Source: Eubacterium_G segne (GTDB lineage Bacteria > Bacillota > Clostridia > Lachnospirales > Lachnospiraceae). From it: 64,000 bases of DNA. Position numbers and translations under genes: made by a program. Below are positions 36,501 through 44,701 of the stretch, piece after piece. The first letter of the stretch is position 1; every line of letters starts with the position of its first letter. Below the pieces are notes generated by a model. That model was not told the origin of the DNA, searched no databases, and was given only the letters and a program-made list of their open reading frames with translations. The stretch spans positions 1-64,000 of the forward strand of contig NZ_JACOOZ010000006.1 in assembly GCF_014287775.1 (NCBI RefSeq), written 5' to 3'.

Positions 36501-38731
36501 TTAATTCCATGGTAAACGGTACTTCATCAGGAGGCTTTACACCGCCAAGAAAATACCCTACATTCAGAGGTGTAATGACATGGTCAATCAATTGGGATGC
36601 AACAAATAATTATGCATGGGCTAAAGCTATGGATGCAGCAGTAGATGAAATGCCAACTACAGAGGTACCTACAAAGGCACCGACTGTAGAAACAACCAAA
36701 GCCCCTACAGTGGAAACAACAGCACCGGGAGAGGTTACAGCGAAACCTACAGAAGTTATTGGACTATCTTTAATTTCACAAAATGGTGCAGAGGTAGCCT
36801 TTGCATGGGGACAGACACAGGATCAGATTAAGTCAGGTCAGACATACAACGTTTATATAGATGGAAGTTTTTATCAATCATATACAGCTGCTACACAGGT
36901 AGCTTATACATTTACTAAAAACGGAAGTCATACAATAAAGGTTACAGCAGCATTAAACGGTACGGAAACAGCAGGAAGCATACTTAGTATTAAGGTTTCA
37001 GGATTATCTGAATCAGACACAACAGTGGCTCAAACAGAAAAGCCTACATCAGGTACACCAACAACAGGTCTTTCATCAAGACTTATGATTGGATATTACC
37101 ATACATGGGATAATGCAGGAAATCCGTTTATTAAATTAAGAGATGTTGACAGTAACTGGGATGTAATTAATATTTCCTTTGCAGAACCTGTTAGTGCAGG
37201 AAGTACAGATGGAAAAATGCGATTTAACATTTCAGGTCTTTCAAGCAGTTATACAAAGGAAGACTTTAAGCAGGATATTAAAACATTACAGGCTAAAGGA
37301 AAGAAAATAGTTCTTTCCATTGGAGGATACGAGGGATACTTCTCTTTAGATTCACAGGCAGCTGTAAATCAGTTTGTAAGTGATATTAAGGGATTTGTAG
37401 ATGAATACGGATTTGATGGAATTGACATTGACTTAGAACAGTCATCTGTACAGTTTGCCCAGGGCAATGATAAGGATATCAGAAAAATTAATTCACCTAA
37501 ATTAGCTAACATGGTTTCAGCAATTAAGACTATTGTACACAGCTATGGCGATGATTTCATTCTCTCATGGGCACCTGAAACATTCTATATGCAGATGGGA
37601 TATATGTACTATGCAGGAATTAATCAGTATTGTGATTCAAGGGCAGGTTCATACTTACCAATGATTAATGCATTACGTGAGGAAACAAGCTTTGTACATG
37701 TTCAGTTATACAATTCAATTGCCATAACAGCACCGGATGGAGTTTCTTATAATATGGGAACAAAAGAAGGGGTTGTAGCAATGTGTAACATGTTACTTGA
37801 CGGATTTTATGTAGGAGCAGGAGCCGGTGTTGCAAAGAGTGAAGCAACATACTTTGCACCACTTAGACCTGATCAGGTAGTAATTGGTGTTCCGTCATCA
37901 GCCGGTGCAGCAGGAAGCGGTCAGATATCTAATGCAAACCTTCAGGCGGCATTCTCAGAGATTGATGCAGCTCATCCGGGACTCAGAGGTATTATGTCAT
38001 GGTCTATCAACTGGGATTCATCACAAAATGGCAATTCATTTGTAAGAGAGAATCAGGCATTCTTATCTAACTTAAGAGGTGATGAGGAAACAACACAGAA
38101 GCCGACAGAGAAACCTACTGAGGCACCAACAGAAGCACCTACACAGGCACCGACAGAGGAACCTACTACAGCTGATCCTAAGACTATTACAATCAGTGAT
38201 GATGTTAATATTGAAGGATATCAGGTAAGTACGACTCTTGGAGGAAGTAGAGTTGTTGGTTCTGTAGAACCTACAATAGATGGAAAGAATGTTACTAAGT
38301 GGGGATTTGTTTATGCGGTAGATACAATAGATGGAAATTCTTTGGGAGTAACAGATGCAGATATGTATGTTGGTTCAACTAACAAATATGTAGTTTCATT
38401 AGATTCTACACCGGCAGGAACAAGTAATACAGTTCTTGGAAATTCAACAACAGCAACATATTTTGTAAGAACTACATTGTTTAGTACAAACACTGCCAGA
38501 GAGTTTACAACAGAATATAAGGTAAGAGCATACGCAGTTCTTAGTGATGGAAGCTATGTATATAGTAAGGCATATACTTACTCAGTATATAAGATTTGTG
38601 ATCAGCTGTATCAGTCAAAGAAGATGAATACAAGCGCTGCACATGATTACTTATATAATAATATTCTTAAGGTAGTTGATCCTTCATATAAAGAAGTAGA
38701 TTACAACTGGAGCAATATAGTTGTTAAATAA
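33512..38731 (+). CDS. Giant secreted protein with three GH18 chitinase-type domains
   Basis: This 1739-residue protein begins with a long signal peptide (about 1-46, ending VKAAT). GH18 domain A (about 63-470) has D191-D194-D196-E198 in DFVDIDWE. A beta-sandwich (about 490-625) and a CBM5/12-type chitin-binding module (about 665-713, Trp-rich) follow. GH18 domain B (about 742-1045) has E858 in place of the first Asp, with D861, D863 and E865 intact. After a Thr/Pro linker and an FN3-like module (about 1085-1170) comes GH18 domain C (about 1190-1525; D1302, D1305, D1307, E1309). The final ~180 residues match the GH66 protein's C-terminus. ATG 33512 follows AGGAGGG. Likely substrate is chitin or chitin-like GlcNAc polymers. 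Confidence 0.9.
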   Translation: MKLSDFRKKSITRRVWSVVLTIVMVFNLMCGYVAVSESSVTDVKAATKTLAELKAENKASSATYRNVMYYGEWSVYAGQKNFYPSKIDGSLITHLNFAFMDVDEKGNLNVCDYWADFDNPNVGYSVGSESLYAGVLGAMLLLRQQYPNMKIGISVGGWTRSGAFPKLASTAETRKKFAQNIAKFVHYYGYDFVDIDWEYPTADRDPDPTGNGVTVDKGCKGSEADTKNFTLLMQELRNTLDEYSVKDGKYYELSCAMSASPAMMAKIEYDKVLQTVDFANMMTYDLNGAWNGYTAHQTALYTNDSYDHDKQKDAQFSVDTCVKYLEDTYGDKVDMSKVVIGVAPYTRGWAEVKNDGLDPDNPGLYATATPNSVKAADGTTSGTYAYGDIDTLISQYKLKEYYDEKAQAAYYYSAETGYFFTCDNERSVAAKGDYVKKKGLGGLISWMASLDSTNAVTKTMKDSLYGSASLPNQKIVIPQKDNISVDIATSGSAYTFTVKNNNTLTESSEATLPNPSGDKAALPQAETFGESVAYPTFYFKTKSGEILTGDWQSGGTISSGNGYTIITPPAWSSKKFAPGDSLTFTLKTSGTAKASDISEIYMTSKALENGEEMGKTVLYSDGTPAQTETTKKDDTHVTTKEGEVVTSKDNVTTKEDSTTKAATGDYPVWSPDSVKYELGVLVQYEGKVYECTYGHTSNSGWSPILAGTLWKERTDLVAGNPETTKGSGEEQTTEDNYTVNGKLPQHMVTGYWHNFLNGSKALKISDVPTYYDMICVAFTGNTSTPGEVTFELDSDLCKELGGYTKAQFIQDIKDAKAKGQHVIISVGGAEGRIEINSEAAAQRFANGLINIITEYGFEGVDIDLEGSAVTGVDYIAEALRTVHDHFGDDFIITMAPETYYIQADRLSANDITTSYLRLALKIKDILTICYPQFYNTGGMNGYGGSIVNPGTADFLTSMSTLVIEAGLRADQVAFGVPSMAKAAGSGYVSNDTIKTALNSMVNGTSSGGFTPPRKYPTFRGVMTWSINWDATNNYAWAKAMDAAVDEMPTTEVPTKAPTVETTKAPTVETTAPGEVTAKPTEVIGLSLISQNGAEVAFAWGQTQDQIKSGQTYNVYIDGSFYQSYTAATQVAYTFTKNGSHTIKVTAALNGTETAGSILSIKVSGLSESDTTVAQTEKPTSGTPTTGLSSRLMIGYYHTWDNAGNPFIKLRDVDSNWDVINISFAEPVSAGSTDGKMRFNISGLSSSYTKEDFKQDIKTLQAKGKKIVLSIGGYEGYFSLDSQAAVNQFVSDIKGFVDEYGFDGIDIDLEQSSVQFAQGNDKDIRKINSPKLANMVSAIKTIVHSYGDDFILSWAPETFYMQMGYMYYAGINQYCDSRAGSYLPMINALREETSFVHVQLYNSIAITAPDGVSYNMGTKEGVVAMCNMLLDGFYVGAGAGVAKSEATYFAPLRPDQVVIGVPSSAGAAGSGQISNANLQAAFSEIDAAHPGLRGIMSWSINWDSSQNGNSFVRENQAFLSNLRGDEETTQKPTEKPTEAPTEAPTQAPTEEPTTADPKTITISDDVNIEGYQVSTTLGGSRVVGSVEPTIDGKNVTKWGFVYAVDTIDGNSLGVTDADMYVGSTNKYVVSLDSTPAGTSNTVLGNSTTATYFVRTTLFSTNTAREFTTEYKVRAYAVLSDGSYVYSKAYTYSVYKICDQLYQSKKMNTSAAHDYLYNNILKVVDPSYKEVDYNWSNIVVK

Positions 38732-38749
38732 CAACATAATAATATAATT

Positions 38750-38797
38750 ACGGGGGACCGTTGAATTGGTACATATCAGTTCGACGGTCTCTTTTAA
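38750..38797 (+). terminator. Terminator after the GH18 gene
   Basis: GACCGTTGAA (38756-38765) pairs with TTCGACGGTC (38780-38789) with one G-U, followed by TCTCTTTTA. Confidence 0.75.
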
Positions 38798-38875
38798 TGT
38801 CCAAATAAAGTTTTATGTTTAGATGTTTTTATAATACAAACTCACGACTAAAAAACAGTCATAATATAAAAAATC

Positions 38876-38955
38876 AGACAAATGTAATAAAAAAACTAGA
38901 CAAATGTATAAAAAGGTGTTATTATACATCTAGTAAGAAATTGTACACAAGTATA
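38876..38955 (+). promoter_or_regulatory. tetR promoter with repeated boxes
   Basis: TAGACA (38897-38902), 17 bases and TATTAT (38920-38925) form a promoter. The box AGACAAATGTA occurs at 38876-38886 and 38898-38908, exactly 22 bases apart; a variant ACACAAGTATA is at 38945-38955; and an inverted relative, TATACATCTAG, lies at about 38923-38933, next to the -10. These are candidate sites for the TetR-family product. Confidence 0.6.
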
Positions 38956-38998
38956 AAAAATAAATATATGTAATAAATTTATAGAAGGAGGAAGTCAC

Positions 38999-39577
38999 AT
39001 GGCCAATTCAAACATTACCAAAAAGGCACTGGCTGAAAGCCTTAAAGAACTAGGTTCAACCAGAATACTTGATAAGATAACGGTTGCTGACATTACGGAA
39101 CATTGTGGTGTAAACAGACAGACTTTTTATTACCATTTTAATGACAAGTATGAGTTACTTGCCTGGATTTACAATCAGGAACTGGTAATTCCCCTGACAA
39201 AGGATCTTACTTTTGATAACTGGGGAGAGAAGATATTAGAGCTTTTGGTTTATATGAAACAGAAAAAACAGTTTTTCATGAATACCATAAAGTCTAACAA
39301 TGATTTCTTTTCGGTATATCTTGAAAGAATATTTATTGAGTTATTTAATAAGGCGATAAAAGATTTAAACCTTTATACTCATCTTGATAAAAAGATGCGT
39401 GACATTTACGCAAGATTTTTTGCATACGGTCTTACGGGAATTATAGTTGACTGGGCACTTAAAGGAATGAAAGAAGGAGAAGAAGAGTTAGCACAGCTAC
39501 TCCAGGATATTTCCTTTAGTTCAGAAAAGATAGGACACGAATTATATTTGTATCACAAAAATGAAACAGATAAATAA
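38999..39577 (+). CDS. TetR/AcrR-family transcriptional regulator
   Basis: The 192-residue regulator has the N-terminal helix-turn-helix (about 10-55; KITVADITEHCGVNRQTFYYHF) and an all-helical ligand-binding C-terminus. AAGGAGG precedes it. It lies directly ahead of a lipoprotein and an MMPL transporter gene in the same orientation, so it most likely represses them and itself through the boxes at 38876-38955. The ligand is unknown. Confidence 0.9.
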   Translation: MANSNITKKALAESLKELGSTRILDKITVADITEHCGVNRQTFYYHFNDKYELLAWIYNQELVIPLTKDLTFDNWGEKILELLVYMKQKKQFFMNTIKSNNDFFSVYLERIFIELFNKAIKDLNLYTHLDKKMRDIYARFFAYGLTGIIVDWALKGMKEGEEELAQLLQDISFSSEKIGHELYLYHKNETDK

Positions 39578-39621
39578 GCAGACGGCGTATATGCAAAATT
39601 ATAAGTTAGTACAAAAAATAA

Positions 39622-39667
39622 ATACAGTTATGAAACTGTCTAATGATTAAAAGATACATAACTGTAT
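39622..39667 (+). promoter_or_regulatory. Inverted repeat with competing hairpin between tetR and the lipoprotein gene
   Basis: ATACAGTTATG (39622-39632) and CATAACTGTAT (39657-39667) are perfect inverted repeats, followed by a T-rich tail. The left arm can instead pair locally (ACAGTT-ATGA-AACTGT). This could be an attenuator or an operator; a simple terminator is less likely inside an operon. Confidence 0.45.
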
Positions 39668-39706
39668 ACTTTATTTTAGATTTTTTATAAAGGAGTGAAG
39701 TTTGTT

Positions 39707-41767
39707 ATGAAGAATTACATTCAAAAAGGAATTAGTTTAACATTAGTAGCGTCAATGGTTGTATGTGGCTTTAGTGGTTGTGGAACAACAAAGACTACAG
39801 ATAACACTGACAAAACATTAGGCACTGCAAAGGAAACAAACAATGAGGCAAATGTTGAGGCGTTGCTTACAGGCAAGTTAGGAGATGCAAAGGACACTGA
39901 TAAGAAAGAAACAGTATATGTTGAAATGAATGCTGACGGAACAGTTACCAAAACAACAGTAAGTGATGTTCTTAAGGTGAAAGGAAAAGACAACATAAGT
40001 GATGTTTCAGATTTAACAGATATAACAAATATTAGTGGTGATGAGGCATTTACCACAGATAATGGTAAGCTGATATGGGAAAACAAAGGCAAGGACATTT
40101 CATATCAGGGAACAACAACAAAGTCAGCACCAATTGATATTAAGGTTTCATATTATCTTGATGATAAGGAAATTTCTCCTGAAGATTTAGCAGGAAAAAG
40201 TGGTAAGGTAAAAATTGTTTATGATTACACAAACAATTCAAAAGAAGTTGCAGGAAACTTTGTTCCATTTATTACATTAACAGGAATGATTTTAGATGAT
40301 AACTTCTCAAATGTAACAGTAGATAACGGAAAAGTAGTAGATTACGATGATAACAAAATCGTTGTAGGATATGCAGCTCCGGGATTTAAGGATCATCTCC
40401 TTGATACAATTGACAAGGCAAAGGATTACATTAGTGACATTGATATTCCTGAAAGTGTTACTATTACAGCTGATGTTAAGGATTTTTCAATGGATATGGC
40501 ACTTACAGTTGCAACATCGGAATTAGGTGACATTGATTTAAAGGATACATTTGATTTCTCTGATATAGAGGAAAAAATGGATGAATTAAAGGATGGAACT
40601 GATGAATTGGTAAATGGTGCCACAAAGCTTAATAATGGTGCTAATGAATTAAAGAGCGGTTCATCAAAAATCAACAGCGGTGCTTCTGATATTGCAAAAT
40701 ATACTTCAACATTATCAGATGGAACAAAAGAGTTATTAGGAAAGTATTCAATATTTAATCAGTCACTTTTAGAAGCTCTTGCATCAGCTGATGATGGAGC
40801 AGGCAAACTTAACAAAGGTGCAAAAGATTTATCATCAGGTTTAGCAACTGCCAAGGCAGCATTTGAGGATACAAAGAAATCCCAGGGACTTAACAATGGA
40901 GCAAAGGCATTAAATAAAGGTGCAAAAGAAGCAAATGCAGGTGTTAAGCAGTTAGCGCAGACATTACAGGGAACACCATCATCTATTCAGACACAGATAG
41001 ATGGAATAATTGCTAAGTTAAATGCAGCAACAGGCGGATTGATTTCCAGTGAAAAGGTTTTAAATCAGATTGTTGAAGGTATAAATGGAGCTGTTACTAA
41101 AGGCATGGATTTAAATACGGTTCTTACAGCTAAAGGTCTTGATGTAAACACATATTATACATTACTTCAGGCTTATTACAGTGTTCAGACTCTTGAAAGT
41201 GTAAAGAGTACATTTGAAGCACAAATCAGTGCAAGTGCAGCAGATATTCAGAAGTTACTTGCAGGAATGGATTCCCTTGAAGCAGGAACAACATCCCTTA
41301 GCAGTGGAGTTACAAAGTTATATTCAGGAATTAAGCAGTTAAACACAGGAGCAGCAACTTTAGCCAAAGGAACAGCTGACCTTAAATCAGGAACAGGTGA
41401 ACTTAAGAGCAAGATTGGCGCTGCAAGCCCACAGATTAAGAGTGGTATCGGAACTGTAAATTCAGGTGCATCACAGATTAGTGATGGTGCTAAAACATTA
41501 GCAGCCGGAACAAAGACTCTTGATAATGGTATTGTTACATTAGCAAACGGTACTAAGGACTTAAAGGATGGAACAATTAAATTAAATAAAGAAGGTATCA
41601 GCAAGATTACTGAAATATTCGGAGAAGATACTAAGGATGCAGTAAACAAAATCGAAGATGTTTTAAACGCAGGAAAGAAGTATAATTCATTCTCAGGAAT
41701 TAACAGTGACATGAGTGGAGATGTTAAGTTTATCTTCAAAACAGCAGAAATTAAATCTGAAAAGTAA
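39707..41767 (+). CDS. Lipoprotein with LxxG heptad repeats, MMPL partner
   Basis: The 686-residue protein has a lipoprotein signal (cleavage before Cys in GFSGCGTT, about residues 20-27). Residues ~50-270 form a beta-rich domain. From about 285 to 390 and 520 to 650 it is made of LxxG repeats (LNNGANELKSG, LKSGTGELKSK), as in YhgE/Pip-type and MMPL-associated proteins, which form long helical rods. It lies 15 bases before the MMPL gene and probably works with it outside the membrane. A GTG at 39695 overlaps the AGGAG site, so ATG 39707 is chosen. Confidence 0.85.
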   Translation: MKNYIQKGISLTLVASMVVCGFSGCGTTKTTDNTDKTLGTAKETNNEANVEALLTGKLGDAKDTDKKETVYVEMNADGTVTKTTVSDVLKVKGKDNISDVSDLTDITNISGDEAFTTDNGKLIWENKGKDISYQGTTTKSAPIDIKVSYYLDDKEISPEDLAGKSGKVKIVYDYTNNSKEVAGNFVPFITLTGMILDDNFSNVTVDNGKVVDYDDNKIVVGYAAPGFKDHLLDTIDKAKDYISDIDIPESVTITADVKDFSMDMALTVATSELGDIDLKDTFDFSDIEEKMDELKDGTDELVNGATKLNNGANELKSGSSKINSGASDIAKYTSTLSDGTKELLGKYSIFNQSLLEALASADDGAGKLNKGAKDLSSGLATAKAAFEDTKKSQGLNNGAKALNKGAKEANAGVKQLAQTLQGTPSSIQTQIDGIIAKLNAATGGLISSEKVLNQIVEGINGAVTKGMDLNTVLTAKGLDVNTYYTLLQAYYSVQTLESVKSTFEAQISASAADIQKLLAGMDSLEAGTTSLSSGVTKLYSGIKQLNTGAATLAKGTADLKSGTGELKSKIGAASPQIKSGIGTVNSGASQISDGAKTLAAGTKTLDNGIVTLANGTKDLKDGTIKLNKEGISKITEIFGEDTKDAVNKIEDVLNAGKKYNSFSGINSDMSGDVKFIFKTAEIKSEK

Positions 41768-41782
41768 AGGAGCTGATATTTT

Positions 41783-43846
41783 ATGAAGAAGTTTTCACAA
41801 TTTGTTGTTAAAGCCAGATATGCCATATTGATTATTGCAGTTCTTTTACTGATACCATCGGCAATCGGCTACTTCAATACAAGAGTAAATTACGACCTTT
41901 TATATTATCTTCCTGATGGAATTGATACAATGACAGGTCAGGACATCCTGATGGATGAATTTAATTCCGGTGCATTTGGAATTGTTATGGTTGACAAAAT
42001 GAGCGACAGTGACGTATCTGTACTTAAAGAAAAAATGGAAAAGGTTGACCATGTAAGTAAGGTATTATGGTATGATTCATTTGTTGATTTGGGAATGCCA
42101 AAGTCAATGCTTCCTAGCAAAGTATATGATGCATTTAACAAAGATACATCAACAATTATGCTGGTAATATTTGATGATACAAGTTCCGGTGACGGAACAA
42201 TGAAAGCCATAAATGAAATCAGAAAGGTTACAAAGCACCAATGCTTAATAAGTGGTATTTCTGCAATAGTAACAGATACAAAGGATTTGGCTGAACAGGA
42301 AACACCGATTTATGTTTGTGTTGCAGTTGTAATATCTATCATTCTTTTATCATTACTTATGGATTCATTTATGATACCGGTATTCTTCCTTTTGAGTATT
42401 GGTATGGCTATAGTCTATAACTTAGGAAGCAATTTTGTTATGGGAGAAATATCCTACATAACAAAGGCATTAGCGGCGGTACTTCAGTTAGGTGTTACAA
42501 TGGACTACTCCATTTTCCTATGGCACAGCTTTGAGGAACATATGGAAAAGACAAATGGTGATAAATATGAGGCCATGGCAGATGCCATTAGGGCTACAAT
42601 ATCCTCAGTTGTAGGTAGTTCCATAACAACAGTGGCAGGATTTATAGCACTTTGCTTTATGAGTTTCACCTTAGGTTTAGACCTTGGTGTGGTAATGGCA
42701 AAGGGTGTTGTATTAGGTGTTATATCATGTGTAACAATTCTTCCAGCATTTATCCTTGTATTCCACAAGGCAATTGAGAAGACAAAACACAGACATCTTT
42801 TACCTGATTTTGATAAGGTACCTAGATGGATTGCAAAACATTATAAAATTTTCATTGCAGTATTTGTTATTTTGTTAGTACCTGCAATTTATGGTCAGGC
42901 CAACACAAAGGTATACTACGATTTAACATTAAGTCTTCCGGATTCTTTAGAGAGCGTTGTTGCCCAGAATAAGATTGCAAAGGAATATGATTTAGGTTCT
43001 GCGAACATTATTTTGTTAGATTCAGATGTAAAGTCAAAAGATGTATCAGCTATGCTTGACGAAGTTAAGAAGGTTGATGGAGTACAAATGGCATTAGGAA
43101 AGGAAAGCGTTTTAGACGGTTCTGTTCCGGAATCATTTATTCCTAAGGATTTAACAAAAGAGTTAGAAAGCGATGAACATGAGATGCTTATATTCATGTC
43201 CGCATACAAAACAGGTTCAGATGAAGCTAACAACCAGTGTAATGAAATTGAAAAAATTATAAAGAAATATGATAAAAACGGAATGTTAGTAGGTGAGGCA
43301 GCTTGTACAAGAGACCTTATTAAAATAACAAACAAAGACTTTGCAACAGTAAGTTTTGTTTCAATTTTCCTGATTTTCATAATCATTGCTTTAGTATTTA
43401 AGTCAATTTCACTTCCTATAATACTTGTTGCAGTTATTGAATTTGCTATATTCATTAATATGGGTATACCGTTCTATACTAATACGACGTTGCCGTTTAT
43501 TGCATCTATTGTTATTGGAACCATTCAGTTAGGTGCTACAGTTGACTATGCAATATTAATGACTAACAGATACAAACTGGAAAGATCTAGTGGAAAAGAT
43601 AAAAAGGCAGCAGCAGGCGATGCTCTTAAGGCTACAATGAAATCAGTTATGGTAAGTGCATTTACATTCTTTGGAGCAACATTTGGTGTAGGTGTATATT
43701 CAAGTATAGATATGATTAGTTCCCTTTGTCTTCTTATGGCAAGAGGTGCTATTGTAAGTATGCTTTGCGTAATCTGCATATTACCTGCAATGTACATTGT
43801 ATTTGATAAGGCAATCGTTAAAGGAAGCTATAAATTTTTAGATTAA
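41783..43846 (+). CDS. MMPL-family RND transporter
   Basis: The 687-residue protein has two repeats, each of one helix, an outer domain of 120-150 residues and five helices; for example QLGVTMDYSIFLWHSFEEHM and QLGATVDYAILMTNRYK carry the membrane Asp-Tyr proton-relay pair typical of MMPL proteins. Such pumps export lipids, siderophores or hydrophobic compounds. The preceding TetR and LxxG lipoprotein genes mark it as an inducible export system. Substrate unknown. Confidence 0.9.
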   Translation: MKKFSQFVVKARYAILIIAVLLLIPSAIGYFNTRVNYDLLYYLPDGIDTMTGQDILMDEFNSGAFGIVMVDKMSDSDVSVLKEKMEKVDHVSKVLWYDSFVDLGMPKSMLPSKVYDAFNKDTSTIMLVIFDDTSSGDGTMKAINEIRKVTKHQCLISGISAIVTDTKDLAEQETPIYVCVAVVISIILLSLLMDSFMIPVFFLLSIGMAIVYNLGSNFVMGEISYITKALAAVLQLGVTMDYSIFLWHSFEEHMEKTNGDKYEAMADAIRATISSVVGSSITTVAGFIALCFMSFTLGLDLGVVMAKGVVLGVISCVTILPAFILVFHKAIEKTKHRHLLPDFDKVPRWIAKHYKIFIAVFVILLVPAIYGQANTKVYYDLTLSLPDSLESVVAQNKIAKEYDLGSANIILLDSDVKSKDVSAMLDEVKKVDGVQMALGKESVLDGSVPESFIPKDLTKELESDEHEMLIFMSAYKTGSDEANNQCNEIEKIIKKYDKNGMLVGEAACTRDLIKITNKDFATVSFVSIFLIFIIIALVFKSISLPIILVAVIEFAIFINMGIPFYTNTTLPFIASIVIGTIQLGATVDYAILMTNRYKLERSSGKDKKAAAGDALKATMKSVMVSAFTFFGATFGVGVYSSIDMISSLCLLMARGAIVSMLCVICILPAMYIVFDKAIVKGSYKFLD

Positions 43847-43856
43847 AATAAGATAT

Positions 43857-43896
43857 AAAGAGGATAGGATTTTCGTAATTCTATCCTTTTTTCTTT
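43857..43896 (+). terminator. Terminator after the MMPL gene
   Basis: AGGATAG (43861-43867) pairs with CTATCCT, followed by TTTTTCTTTT. Confidence 0.75.
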
Positions 43897-43948
43897 TAAA
43901 ATTAAAGTTAAATACACACTGATTTTACTGTGATTTTATTGCAGTTTG

Positions 43949-43957
43949 TGGTATAAT
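43949..43957 (+). promoter_or_regulatory. Extended -10 promoter
   Basis: TGGTATAAT at 43949-43957 is a TGn extended -10 about 35 bases before the start of the cytidylate-kinase-like gene. The -35 is weak. Confidence 0.5.
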
Positions 43958-43991
43958 AAAGGTAACAAAATTGAGACAGGAGGACGGCATT

Positions 43992-44585
43992 ATGAAACAG
44001 ATAATTATAGCTTTAGGACGTGAATTCGGAAGTGGTGGTCATGTTATTGCAAAGAAATTGGCTGAGCATTACAACATACCGTTGTATAACAAAGAACTCT
44101 TAGATGAAATTGCAAAGGATGGACATTTTAGCAAAGAGATGCTGGAAAAATTTGATGAACGGCCAATTAGCATTTCTTTTATGCCAATGCCTATTACAGG
44201 AAGCACCATTTCCCTTGAACAGCAGATTGCCATTAAGCAGTTTGGATTTTTAAAGAAAAAAGCTGATGAGGAAAAGGAATCTTTTGTGGTAGTCGGAAGA
44301 TGTGCTGATGAAATTTTAGCAGATAATCCTAACCTTGTAACGGTATTTATTACCGGTGATAAGGAAAGCAAGATTAAAAGAGTTATGGAGCGGGAAAATG
44401 TAGATGCAAAGCAGGCAGAAAATAAAATGAAGAAAGTTGACAAGATGCGTAAGGTATATCACAATTTCTACTGTGAGAACAAGTGGGGAGATTCAAGAGG
44501 ATATGACATATGCATAAATACAGGAAAGGTTGACTTTGACACTGCCGCTAAGATGATCGAACTGTATGTAGATACTAAGAAATAG
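43992..44585 (+). CDS. Cytidylate-kinase-like P-loop protein
   Basis: The 197-residue protein begins IIIALGREFGSGGHVIAKKL, the P-loop of the cytidylate-kinase-like family (AAK6-type), and has a lid region rich in Arg/Lys (MRKVYHNFYCENKWGD). It lacks the full-length Cmk signature, so it is a relative rather than the housekeeping enzyme; its true phosphate acceptor is unknown. GGAGG at 43979-43983 selects ATG 43992 over an upstream TTG. Confidence 0.85.
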   Translation: MKQIIIALGREFGSGGHVIAKKLAEHYNIPLYNKELLDEIAKDGHFSKEMLEKFDERPISISFMPMPITGSTISLEQQIAIKQFGFLKKKADEEKESFVVVGRCADEILADNPNLVTVFITGDKESKIKRVMERENVDAKQAENKMKKVDKMRKVYHNFYCENKWGDSRGYDICINTGKVDFDTAAKMIELYVDTKK

Positions 44586-44603
44586 CAAAAAATATAAATT
44601 TGT

Positions 44604-44637
44604 TAAAGAACTCTCTTTTTAGGGAGTTCTTTTTATG
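44604..44637 (+). terminator. Terminator
   Basis: GAACTCTC and GGGAGTTC pair around a T-rich loop, followed by TTTTTA, after the cytidylate-kinase-like gene. Confidence 0.75.
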
Positions 44638-44701
44638 ATAGAATGTAATAGTTACAGTTAGCAGACAATATGCTACGAAAGAATCGGACAGGAGGTTAAA
44701 A

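Noticed and set aside
39707..41767. Repeats in the lipoprotein gene as a CRISPR or tandem DNA repeat
   Set aside because: The periodicity is at protein level (LxxG heptads); DNA copies are diverged and there are no spacers.
41248..41826. 192-codon minus-strand frame in the lipoprotein gene
   Set aside because: Mirror of the LxxG-repeat coding sequence.
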